Of a stretch of 64,000 nucleotides of DNA, positions 1 to 10,024 are shown one piece after another (within the stretch, counting starts at the first letter, position 1; each line of letters begins with the position of its first letter). The stretch covers positions 229,167 to 293,166 of the forward strand of contig MJGA01000031.1 in the NCBI GenBank assembly GCA_001910725.1, in the 5' to 3' direction. This stretch comes from Phanerodontia chrysosporium. Taxonomy: Eukaryota > Basidiomycota > Agaricomycetes > Polyporales > Phanerochaetaceae. Under the pieces are notes generated by a model, which saw only the letters and a program-made list of their open reading frames with translations, was not told the DNA's origin and searched no databases. The translations under genes were made by a program, and so were the position numbers.

Positions 1-1713
1 TGCGCTTGACGAGAACGATGAGCAGCATCCCGACGAGCTGCCTGCTCGCAAGCTGACGGACACAGGTCAGCTCCGAGACATATCGAAACCAGATGGCAGA
101 ACGTTCTGACCTTCTCGTACTCCACGGCTTTCTCACCCAGTCCGGCCATGGCCGCAGTGTACCAAGCGTCCTCCCGCGTCGTCTCTGTGGAGTACAGCAA
201 CGCCGAAGCCGAGAGGTCGAGCTCTTGGAATCCTAACACTATCAGATCCGGATCATCATCTTCGTCGAGACGAAGGCCAGCAGCTTGCGCTTTAGTTCCT
301 TCTGAAATATTCGGGCTGACTCCAGCATCGAGCTGCGCCTTCGCTATAGACGCTGCGCGAAGATGATGAGACGCATGTGCTTCCAAAGTCAACTGCATCC
401 GAACCAGGTAGTTCTCCCGACGGGCCTTTCGCGATATCTTCGATGGAGAATGGCGACAATTGCTTCAACGGTGGAATATATTTATTCGCCTCTGTAGTGG
501 AAAGTCCTCTCACCCACGCTGACAAATCCTGTGTCGGAAGCTTTCCGTTGACATTGAAAGTCCCAATACGCAGCCTGAGGAAACAAGTGAATTTATCAGC
601 ATCGCCACCACGACCTTGGCTTGTAGGAGGTGCGCACTTCAATGTCGTCCGCTGTGACGAGTCATACAGCTGGTTGACTTGGGACCGAACCCAAAATTCG
701 CGGATGATAGCTGTATCCAATGCATCATCTCCGGGGGATCCAGCAGATGCGTCTGACAAGAGCTCCGACATTTGCCGGTGAACGTTACGCAAGTCTTGAG
801 GCTCATCGGCAACTGCGTTGTCACCTGTGAGTTGTATCCTGGGATAGTGAACAGGCTAACTCACGAATCTCCGGCTTGGACTTGGATATGTAGGGTAAAA
901 TCCACGGATAAGAGGGGACAACATCTGGCTCCGAGTTCGCGACTAGCGCAAGTGGCGTCAGCCGTATCCGAGTCGAGAGCGAGGTAGGTGCTTACTAGAG
1001 ATGTCTTTCAGTCTTTTGACCTCCGCCAGGAAGGGCTTGAGACGCGGGGTATCTTGTGTCACGACAGCGACAGACCTCTGGGACAGGTCATGGCCAGGAT
1101 GCAAGGTCAAAGTGAACTCCGCTAAGATGGGGAGCAGCCAAGGCTAACGTTAGCGAGGTACATACGGGGCAAGCGGGAAAGACTGATGGTACCTGACTGT
1201 GGTTGCGTAAGGGTCGCCATAGATGCAGATGTGGGGTCGATCGTGTTCCGTCTAGCCTGTGCCATGGCGATATTGAACCCGCTCAGAATGGGGAATATAT
1301 GCTCGACGGAGTATCGTTCAGAGGCGATTTCCGTGACTGTCTTTTTGGCATGGGACTTGAATACAAAGACACTAGTGAGAGCTTGGTATTTGCTCAATGG
1401 AGACATGGAAAACATGGGTAGTACGAGCTCACCATCCCTCCTCAAACCCGTAAGGGTTCACATGCACAACTACAGCCAATACGCGCTTTCGGTTGGACTC
1501 GCCGCCCTTGCGGCGCTTATATGGGCCAGAGAACGACCCAGGTATGCCAGAATTGGAGTCACTCTCGGAGTCACTGCTGGAAGAGGAGCTGCTGGAAGAC
1601 GAAGATGAGTCGCTGTACGACGGACGCTGTGCCGCTTCAGCTTCAAGGACGAGTTTCAGCTCTTCAGAGCTGCGCAGCAGCGGCTGAATCACTGTCTCTA
1701 GGTTTCCAGACAT
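1..1713 (-). CDS. Inositol polyphosphate 5-phosphatase (type II, OCRL/INPP5B-like), 3' part outside window
   Basis: Predicted to remove the 5-phosphate from phosphoinositides such as PI(4,5)P2 at membranes. The start at 1713 gives MSGNLETVIQPLLRSSEELK, followed by a serine tract and an acidic/basic linker. The N-terminal part (about 1120-1430) fits the PH-like region of this family. The IPPc catalytic domain then opens with RIGTFNVNGKLPTQDL (about 555-590), and the usual LIVLGFQELDLSA motif follows near 210-260. An intron (about 51-104) leads into LASRQLVGMLLIVLVKR at the window edge, also typical of IPPc. At least five short GT-AG introns are needed. The rest of the catalytic domain and any ASH/RhoGAP region lie beyond base 1. 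Seen: the motifs and introns. Known: the family. Inferred: substrate. Close alternative: another 5-phosphatase of the same superfamily. Confidence 0.88.
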
Positions 1714-2682
1714 GTCAGAACAGTAGCAAAAGCGTAGATGTTGGCGGCAGGGTGGTCGCGAGAGCGGGGACAATATTCGGCGGTAAATCCCCCAGGATAA
1801 TGGCTGCATCGCTTTGATGGGGCCTAACTGATCGCATCACGGGGAAGGCCGAGAATAAGCTTCCGTTTTGCCACGCGAGTATCAGTGGGAGAAGTTGTCC
1901 ATTTCGGGAGCGAGCAGGGTTTCTGTAGGTATTGGTCCGGATATGCCTTGATTTAGAACCTGGGACGTATAATTCCTGGAAAAAATCCCGCCAGGCTGCT
2001 TTCGCACTCCACGTCGCGAGCACATCTCTTTACCTCTACATCTCGACCACCAGCGACGTTGCACTTGCGGGGCATCATGGAGCGGTGGTCTTGGCTTCAT
2101 ACTCCACTCTTCGAACCTCTGTAGAGGCAGTTGTTCTCAGAATGTGGCGAGACACATTCCAGTCCGATCTTCGACCGAGTCTGGGACCAACTCGTAGAGC
2201 ATTGCTATCTGTCAGGGACACTAGTGCGGTCGGTAGCATAAGTAGGCTGTGACCAGGGTACTCATTCGCAGTGAATAGGGCCTGATCACTTGCGCGCCGT
2301 CTGTGGCGGGGCCATCAGCGCAACAGACAATCAATGCGAGGGCTTGACTTTTCTGTCGCAGATTTCCCACCTGGGGCGGCGCAATGGAACGCGCGGCGAA
2401 ACGTGACAGCATGCCGAAGGAGCACGGGATGCGCGTTGATGCTCGCCAGGGTCTGTCTTCATAGATCACCATGTCGGCATCCACCTCGCTGTCCGCAGAC
2501 CTCTCGGGGTGCGGTTTAGCGTGTCACAAGGCAGTGCTCCTATCTGTATAAATACAATGCACCGGAGTGTATCACCAACCCTCCTCCTCCCCCGCGCACA
2601 CCAGCTCCTCCAGACAGCCTCATAAGGCGTGGCGAGCAGCTACATCCTCACCACCCGTCGCAGAAGACCCACCACCACCACC
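1714..2682. promoter_or_regulatory. Shared upstream region of the 5-phosphatase and BTB gene 1
   Basis: This 969-bp stretch separates two divergently transcribed genes. A TATA-like TATAAATA lies at 2547-2554 on the plus strand, about 130 bp before the BTB start. The stretch just before the ATG (2560-2680) is rich in CCT/CCA, as in many fungal leaders. I see no convincing gene; the short open frames lack family resemblance and intron structure. Confidence 0.5.
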
Positions 2683-3569
2683 ATGTCTTCATCGTCAGAT
2701 CTCAGCAAGCCTGTTCGCGACACTCAATACTATTTCGAGAATGATTTAACTGTCTTCATGGTCGGTTGTATCTCTCATCGTGGGCACTTACTCTGAAATC
2801 ATGATTGTCGCTTGGCAGGTCGAAGAGACGCTGTTCAAGGTTCACCGCCATTTTCTCACCCGGGACTCGGAGTTTTTCCGAGGCCTCTTCGACTGTCCAG
2901 TACCACCGAACGAGGAAGCAGAGGGTCGATCGGACGCGAGGCCCATTATCCTCTATGGCGTGACCGTCCACGAGTTCCGCTGCCTGCTGCGGTTCTACTA
3001 CGACGGGTGCGTGTATCGCCTTCCTATCCGGGTGCACGCCTAACATCGCTCGTCGCCGCCTCAGAATGCACACGCCTGCGCTCGACACACTCGCTGACTG
3101 GGTCGCGCTGCTCTCCATCGCGACGCGCTACGTTATCGACCGCGTCCGCGAGCGCGCCGTTGCGGAGGTCGCCGCGCGGCTCGACGACCCGCTCGAGCAG
3201 GTGCGCCTCGCGCACGCGCACAGCGTGCCGCACTGGCTCCCGCTCGCGTACGCCGCGCTTGTGCGGCGGCCCGAGCCGCTCGACGACGCCGAGGCGGGCG
3301 CACTCGGGCTCCGCACCGCCGTCCGCGTTGCGCGCGCGCGCGAGCTCGCGCGCGAGCGCCGGCACGTCTCGTGCACGCAGGGCAGCTACTACCCGTTCGA
3401 GCGCGCGTATACGTACGACGACAAGGGCATCGAGCAGGTCGTTGGCGAGGTGTGGCCCGAGTGTGCGGAGCACGCCGCTGACGAGCCCGCCGCGCACCCG
3501 CACGCGCCAGCAGCGACACCACCCACCCTCGCGCCGGTCGACGCACCCGCTTTTGGCTTCCAGTTCTGA
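2683..3569 (+). CDS. BTB/POZ domain protein, paralogue 1
   Basis: A 256-residue BTB protein built from three exons (2683-2760, 2819-3006, 3065-3569) with two 58-nt GT-AG introns. The BTB fold is recognisable from the core FKVHRHFLTRDSEFFRGLF, followed by an acidic loop, a strand/helix VHEFRCLLRFYYDG, and an alpha-helical C-terminal half beginning DWVALLSIATRY. BTB domains dimerise and often act as cullin-3 adaptors, but no MATH, Kelch or other partner domain is present, so the role is unknown. Exon 3 has extreme GC at third positions, which creates many antisense shadow frames. It is homologous to the gene ending at 5064: same exon architecture, with DW[IV]ALL..AT and LRER/VRERA motifs aligned. 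The two genes are convergent. Start chosen as the first ATG of the exon encoding the conserved segment before the BTB core. Confidence 0.85.
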
Positions 3570-5063
3570 GGGGATACCCTGTGACATATCGTATTGTACT
3601 TCCATTCGCTTTGCAGATTACGCACGATGTACGACTATGACGAAGCTTCTCTGCCGTTCGACCTGCACGCTTGTGCGGCTCCGGCGCCTTCCATATTTCG
3701 CTGCCGGCGGTGGGTTTCACGGAGGCTGTTTGGCTTCGGGGCCGAGCGCGACAGCGGGACCGTGCTTCTTTCCGTACAGCAATGCTAGGTGGTCTCTTCA
3801 GCACGGAGCCGACCCTTCTGGGCGTCACGCGACCCTCGGGCCTGCATTGTGCTGTTTCTAACGTATTGCAACGACTCGCGTTCGCTGGAATGGATGTCAG
3901 TCCTGATTCGTTCGTTATGGTGTTAAATGCACGCGTAAAACGCATCTGATATCCCCATCCATGTCGAATGCCTGGCGTTCCAGGTGCTACTGAGCATTCT
4001 GAGATGCAGCGGTTCTCATGTGAAGTCGTGAGGAGTTGATGTCGTTCAAAGTCCACATGAACTGCTGTTCAAAGAATTGGCTGCCAAGATGGATTGCTAT
4101 CTATGCACGATCGCGTTGGTGGCTTAGCAGTAGCGGTACATCTCTCTGATCATATAACTAGACTCGGACGGCAGACTGCGTGGCGTTCACTCATGTAGCG
4201 GCCACGAGCTGAAAGTCGACCAGAGACTCCTGGCTGCTCTGCTGTTTCGAGATCGTGAGAATGGGACTGAGTTGTGGCTGCCCCCGGGGGATAGGTACGC
4301 CTTACCTTCCAACTTTCTATCCTCCCCACGCACCTAAGGGGTCGGGATATGTCGCAGGGATTCTCTCTGCGGGAACTACACTTAGTCGCACGGAGCACAA
4401 TCAGCATCCTCTTGGAGACCATGAACTGACCTGCTGCATTCCTGGCAGCATGGTATGCATACGGCTATTCGGATATAGCAGGACGCCAAACGTTGGTCCG
4501 CCTACAAGATCTCCGCTTCCTGCTGTGCTGAAGTTGTCAAAGAACGCCGACGTCATTGCCATGACGAACGATTATATGGCAGAGGACCTCATATCAATCC
4601 GTTCGCGCGCCATCCAAACTTCTACCTGAGTGAAATGAGAAGTATAGAAAGCACGCTTACTGACTCATGTAACACGTACTAATTAAGAGTATAATCGGCT
4701 TCAGCCTTGTTAATTGTCGACTCTAACCCGCCTATGGGAGTAAGCATGCTTTCCTTCCTGATCTTGACTCCTGTTGCAGCCTGCTCGAGGGCAAATGAAC
4801 TCTACAGCTATGGCAATGCAGACGCATCGAGAGGCTTGATGATACATTGAGTAGATTTAGTCTGTAGTCCGGACAGTGAAGCCGGAAACTGGCCTTTGCC
4901 GGAGAGGTCTTTCAGCCAAAATGTCAATGGTGCAACTCACGGAAGCAATATTGTGATACTGCGGGTGGTAGTCATCCCGACAACCAGTCCCAAGAAAATT
5001 AATACTTCCTATCGTACCGATAATAATGTACATGCGCGCCTAGGATTCATCATGTTCACAGCT
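3570..5063. other. Intergenic gap between convergent BTB paralogues
   Basis: A 1.5-kb gap that must hold both 3' ends. Base composition falls back to about 50% GC, unlike the flanking exons. Open frames here (for example 4255-4629 plus and 4150-4422 minus) show no recognisable family, no intron signals that extend them and no codon bias like the neighbours. I see nothing else in it. Confidence 0.5.
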
Positions 5064-6421
5064 CTACGACATGTGCGAGGCGGGTGCACTACCAAGCCCA
5101 AACACATCCTCCACAATCCGCTCGACCCTCCGGACGTCCTTTGCGAAAGACGGCCGCAGGGCGTTGCCTGCCTTGTCCGCGCGTGGGGCGGCCTGCGCCT
5201 GCATGAGCATGTCCAGGAGCACGCGCTCGCGCGCCTGCGCGACCAGCGCGGCGACCTTCGTGCCGAGCACCGCGGCCTCGGCCTCCTGCAGCGCGTGCTC
5301 GCGCATGCAGAGCGCGACGTACGCAGGCCCGCGCCAGCGCGCGACGTCGAAGCGGTCCGCGAGCAGCAGCCGCTCGAGCGCGTCGAGGCCCGCCGCGGGC
5401 GCCTCGAGCTCGGCCAGCGCGCGCTCGCGCAGCGTCGGGAACGCGAGGGCCGTTGCGGCCGCGAGCAGCGCGATCCAGTCTTCCATCGTGCATGCCGCGG
5501 GCTCGTGTGTCCTGCCGCTGGGGTCAGCGGGCGCCTGCGGAGCGGAGATGCGGGACGTACCCAAAGTAGAGGAAGCGCAGCAGCAGCTCGAATGCCTCTA
5601 CCGTCACCTGCGGCAACTCGATGGCCGCCTCGTCTGAGAGACCACGCCCCGCCTCCCGCGCGAACAGCTTCCGGAAGTACGCTGATTCCCGCTCGAGGAT
5701 GCACCGGTGCACCCTGAACAAACAGCCATCGACCTGGACATCAGGCTACTCAGCCACCAGAAAACGCCCGCACAATTTCCGTGTAACTCACGTTCAACGT
5801 CACCAAATCGTCAGAAAAGTAGAAAACGCTGTGCCGCGTCGTCTTTTGCGTGAAACCTCGCAGCGAGATTGGCTTGCTGAGCACCGGTGCGTGGCAGAAC
5901 CAGGGTCCCTCCTGTGCCTGGAGCGGCGATGGCTGGCGAAGCAGGGCTGGCGAGGGTGGGATGCTGATGGCCGTGACGTGCGAGGCCTTCGAATGCGCCC
6001 GGGCGCCGGCGCTCGAATCCGAACGCGACGAGCTGGCGGCGGGCGATGGCGAGCGCGGCATGTCTGCGTACAGAGACGCCGGCGAGCAGTGCGTCTCTTG
6101 CAGCGCTGGCGCCAGAGGCGACGCCAGGGTGGGATGCTGCCCGTCGAACGGCGCCGGAAACGCCCACGGCTTCCCTGAGTGCTCCCAGGGCGAAGGGTAC
6201 GCGGGCGGGCTGGCCCAGAGCAGACCAGGCGGACGGAAGAGCGCGGACGGCTCGGTTGCGGTGGGCTGTGGGTCGTAGACGGGGATCGTCGTGGGTGCGG
6301 GAGGGGTGAGGAGGGTAGAGGAGTATGAGGAAGACGACGAAGAGGCTGAGCTCGACGACGCCGAGCCGGAGCCCGACGCCCGCGAGGAGCGGGACGAGTG
6401 CTTGCGCGATTTTCTGGGCAT
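5064..6421 (-). CDS. BTB/POZ domain protein, paralogue 2, with Ser/Pro-rich N-terminus
   Basis: Exon 1 (from 6421) encodes a low-complexity N-terminus, MPRKSRKHSSRSSRASGSGS followed by a poly-Ser and Pro/Ala-rich linker of roughly 200 residues. It ends in FYFSDDLVTLN, the first strand of the BTB fold. After a short intron comes VDGCLFRVHRCILERES...FRKLF, then VEAFELLLRFLYFG. After a second intron (donor GTACGT, acceptor CCCCAG, about 47 nt) comes the helical C-terminal half with MEDWIALLAAATALAFP and LRERALAELE. Intron positions match BTB gene 1, so the two are duplicates in convergent orientation. The long disordered N-terminus is absent from gene 1. Function unknown; cullin adaptor or transcriptional scaffold are guesses from the family. 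The gene ends at a stop at 5064. Confidence 0.85.
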
Positions 6422-7070
6422 GGTGAGTGTGTGGTGGTGAGGCAAAGGAGAGCCGCGGCTGCAAGGAGCGTCGCTTTAGTATTCCGCGCATCCCAGCGTC
6501 TTACCCCGCCGGGCAAGTATGGCTGGGAAGGTACCGCTATCGGTGACGTCCAGGCAACGCCTCGCGGCGCAGCGGTCGCAGGTACTGGAAAGATGATGAT
6601 CGCGGCCGGTCTACGCTGCGTGCGATGCCACGATAGAGCTTGGAAAGCGGAAACACGCGCATCCGATATTACGCCTCGCGGTCTCGTGTGTGTGTTGAAC
6701 GCATCGCGAAGACCCAGGGAACAGGGCTGACGCTATTGATTCAGTGGCGTAGGGCGTGCAGGGTGGGCGATGTGGGGTTCTCGGGGGCGAACGTTGCATA
6801 GAGACATCGCCTTCGGGTCGCGTGTTCTCGCAGATTCATGCACTCGCAGATCCCTTATCCTGCTGTGACACGATCCTCGACAGCCTTATATGACAATTTC
6901 ATCACACGGCATGTTTACTGCGAGCAACGGAAATTCGTCAACGTCTGTCAGCGCGATACGGTGACGTAGCCCGCACCGTGCCTTCAGGATATCTGTCAGA
7001 GATGCCGCACTAAATGAGCGTCTCCGACTTATGCTGGGGCACAGCAAGGACGCAGAGCACTTACATCGTA
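6422..7070. other. Gap between BTB gene 2 (5') and SMP3 (3')
   Basis: A 650-bp gap holding the promoter of the minus-strand BTB gene and the 3' end of the minus-strand mannosyltransferase. No strong TATA box is obvious and no further gene is seen. Confidence 0.4.
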
Positions 7071-9060
7071 CTAAGCCACTGAATGAGCAGCTCTCTTCAG
7101 ACACTCGACTTCTCCAAGGTAAATCCCAAGGCTAAGTCCCTCCTGCCACCCCATTTCTACGCTCTCCGGTATGTGGTCCAAATCGAGGTGGGGGTATATC
7201 CTTTTATCAAGCTCCAAACAGTCCGCCAGCCGACGATCTAGGCCTCTAACTGCAAAAGGCGGAGTCACCAGATACAAATCGGTGCTGGCATCGCCGGTCG
7301 GGAGTGAAGAAAGGATATTGGACACCTCGTCAGCGTCGGCGCCCGCGAGGTCGATGACCGAGACAAGCCCCGATTGAACATCTGCACCAGAGATGTCAAT
7401 GATGACTGCCTGTGACAAATCCGGAGCACGCACCCGCTTCGGGGATGGCAAGCAGATGTCTCGGAGGCATATACGTCTTCCAATAGACGATCGCGCTGCT
7501 ATGGTTGGTCTGCTGCATCAACTCGTGGACGCGGAACAGCGATGGTACGACTCCGCCTTGGTGGAGGACTCCGAATAGGACAGCCAGCGCGAAGTTCGAA
7601 ATGGCTGTCGTGACCTGTAAGACGACGTGAGTTTCCGGTCCCCCGACTAACACGGATATCAGATAGACTTTCCCAGAATAATCTGCCTAGCTTGTCTATG
7701 ACACCACTGTTTGCCACGAGCAGGACCGTAGGAAAAACGAGCGGCACGAGGAAACGGGGCTCTTGGTGGGGCTGGAACGAGAGCAATACAAGCGCAGAAA
7801 CAATGATCCATGCGCATACTGCGGGGCACAAAGTTCAGTCATCAAGCATACTTGTCGTGAGAGCGAGAGCTCACCTCGGTTCGTGCGGGCATGAGGACCA
7901 CCGGATGGGTTTTCTTTGACAGCCTGTCCGCCTTGGATCACCCGCCAGCATGCATACACGCCGGCGACAAACAATGGGGGTCCAAGTATCATGGGCAGAT
8001 TGACCGCCACATGCAGCCAGCGAGGATGGAGGCCGTGCTGAGCCAGATTCTCAGACGACAGGTTGTACAGCAGGAAATTGTACGGTGTGAGGATGGGATG
8101 TTCCGTACCGCCTGTGAAATAGATGGTGTCTAGAAGAACCAAGAAGACGTATGCGGCGATAGTGGCGAGCATTGGGAGCAACGACATGCCGAAAACCGAG
8201 GAGAGCTTGATGCATCCCTCCCGTCGGCTGCGACGGACAAGCTCGGTTATGGCTTCGAGCGCAACTGGCGCCACGAATGCGGGGAATGTCATCCTGATGA
8301 ACATCCCCTCAACAACCAATATAGCAAGGTTGCTTAGCTTCAGTCTGAATGATATCTACAAGTACGCGTCAGCTGCAGCGCTTACACGGAACGAAAGAGC
8401 CAACCTCGTCTGTACTCTGCAACAACTTGTACAATTGGAGCAGAACGAACACGAGCGAGAGTGCCTCGCCAGAGTTAGAGAACGGTCGAAGCTGGAAGGT
8501 GAAGATGACGTGGGAAGATCCGAGTAGTATCAAGGCCAGCCAGGGCTGTTGCGGGACCAGACTATGCATACACCCATCTGTGTAGTGCATGAGCGGGAGG
8601 ATGAATCATACCACTGAATGCGCACCCATGAAAAAAGAATAGATGAGGCATATGGCCCTTTCGGCGTAGAAGATATGGGCAGGAGATGGTCCTTCGAAAG
8701 GTGAATAAGATATGTTTATTGACACATCCTTATGGACGTACTACTGATCAGTTTGTTTAGGACCGCGAAGGCTGCTCCAGTGGAGACCATGGGCGAGTAT
8801 ATGGACCGGCAAGGAAATGACGGGTCCCATTCCCAAGTCTTCAGGGTATGCAAGCCAAGCACGCTGCCTGAGTACGTTGAGTTTAGCAACATCATCCCGA
8901 GATCGTAGAGTATGGGATGACCTGCGGTGATCTCGCCGTTCTGGAAGTACTCGTCGGGGTGTATGTAGCCAGTGCCTGCGAACGCGAAGAGGACCCGCGC
9001 AACGGCAAGAAGCGCATACAGACGGACATGACTGTGACCAAAGAGCTCCAGAAGAGACAT
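7071..9060 (-). CDS. SMP3: GPI mannosyltransferase 4 (GT22, SMP3/PIG-Z type)
   Basis: Predicted ER multi-pass enzyme that adds the fourth, side-branching mannose to the GPI-anchor core, using dolichol-phosphate mannose. The first exon begins MSLLELFGHSHVRLYALL (ATG at 9058-9060). It carries GYIHPDEYFQNGEI, the lumenal acidic HPDE motif of GT22 enzymes, then WEWDPSFPCRS, which favours SMP3/PIG-Z over PIG-B or ALG enzymes. Downstream exons give RMTFPAF, LTPYNFLLYNLS, HGLHPRWLH, then SFQPHQEPRFLVPL, the conserved HxEPRFL region, and finally FWKTYMPPRHLL. Hydrophobic segments recur throughout, as expected for a polytopic protein. About six or seven short introns are required. An upstream in-frame ATG at 9117 is possible but its extension looks unlike the family. 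The gene is divergent from RPB9. Confidence 0.87.
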
Positions 9061-9220
9061 TCGGCAGGTACCACAATAGAGGGCGTGGATGTCGGTCTGC
9101 CGCCGCAGGCAGGGCACGAGACGAAGTGACCGCGGAGGACAAGTTGCGGGGCGTGCTCAGACGCTCATCTCGTTCAGACTCTAACCGCGACCACCACCTC
9201 CCTGCTTCCTTGCACCAACC
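9061..9220. promoter_or_regulatory. Compact bidirectional promoter, SMP3 / RPB9
   Basis: Only 160 bp separate the two divergent start codons, so both promoters and both 5' leaders must overlap or abut here. A pyrimidine-rich leader (CCACCACCTCCCTGCTTCCTT) precedes the RPB9 ATG. No TATA box is visible, as is usual for housekeeping genes. Confidence 0.55.
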
Positions 9221-9889
9221 ATGGTACGCGAACTTCGCTACTTTGTTCTTGGACTAGAACTCAACTCTGCGTTTCTGCTTGTTTCTCTGGTTCTGTGAAC
9301 GACGCAAATGCTGCTGACCAATACTAGGCCTCCCTGCACTTCTGCTCCGAATGCAACAACCTGCTATACCCAAAGGCCGACCCCGAGCGCCGCATCATGC
9401 TCTATGCGTGCCGGATATGCAACTACGACGAGCAAGGTGGAAGCCAGCTGGTCTATCGCAACGACTTGCTCACCGTGACAAAGTGAGTTCGCGTTCCTCT
9501 AGGCTACGTGCGCGTCTTGCGCCGCGGTCAGCACTGGCGGGGATGCTAATTGCGCGGGACACCAGAGAGCAGGTCGGCGTTACGCATGACCTTCCAACGG
9601 ATACGACATTGGTGAGTCCTGTATCTCGAGGGCGCGTAGTCTCGTCGCTGACCTCGCTCGCAGGCGCACGCGAAGATGGTGTGTCCTTCCTGCGGGCATG
9701 ATGAGTACGTCGCAAAGTCTACGCCCATTTCCTATTCCACTCACGCAGATTCCCCGCAGTGCTGTCGTCTTCCAAGACCAGTCAAAGCGCAATGAGACAC
9801 GGATGATCCTCTTCTACGTGTGCACAAAATGCAATCACAGCTACCTAGACCCAACATTACCAACGGAAAGCAGGCCGGATCTAGACTAG
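9221..9889 (+). CDS. RPB9: RNA polymerase II subunit RPB9
   Basis: Small zinc-ribbon subunit of RNA polymerase II, involved in start-site choice, proofreading and transcription-coupled repair. The ATG at 9221 is itself the whole first coding exon: the intron starts directly after it (GTACGC) and ends at ACTAG before GCCTCC. This gives MASLHFCSECNNLLYPKAD. The N-terminal ribbon shows CSEC and CRIC pairs. After further introns, the TFIIS-like C-terminal ribbon shows CPSCGHD and CTKCNHSY. The reading frame across the third intron requires the acceptor CCCCGCAG, giving GHDDAVVFQDQSK. The product is about 115-120 residues, normal for RPB9, and ends at a TAG at 9887-9889. The separate ATG exon makes this start easy to miss. 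Confidence 0.95.
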
Positions 9890-10024
9890 CGAGCTGCAAG
9901 TGAACTGTCGATTGTTTGGGAGACGTTCTCACTGTATTATCATTATCCGCTGTAATACTATCTAGGTTGACCATTATATCCCCATACGACCTCGTGAACC
10001 ACCAAACAGGAGGAAGCCTGTCAA

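Noticed and set aside
4150..4629. Overlapping frames on both strands in the BTB gap
   Set aside because: No family, no splice structure and composition unlike neighbouring exons.
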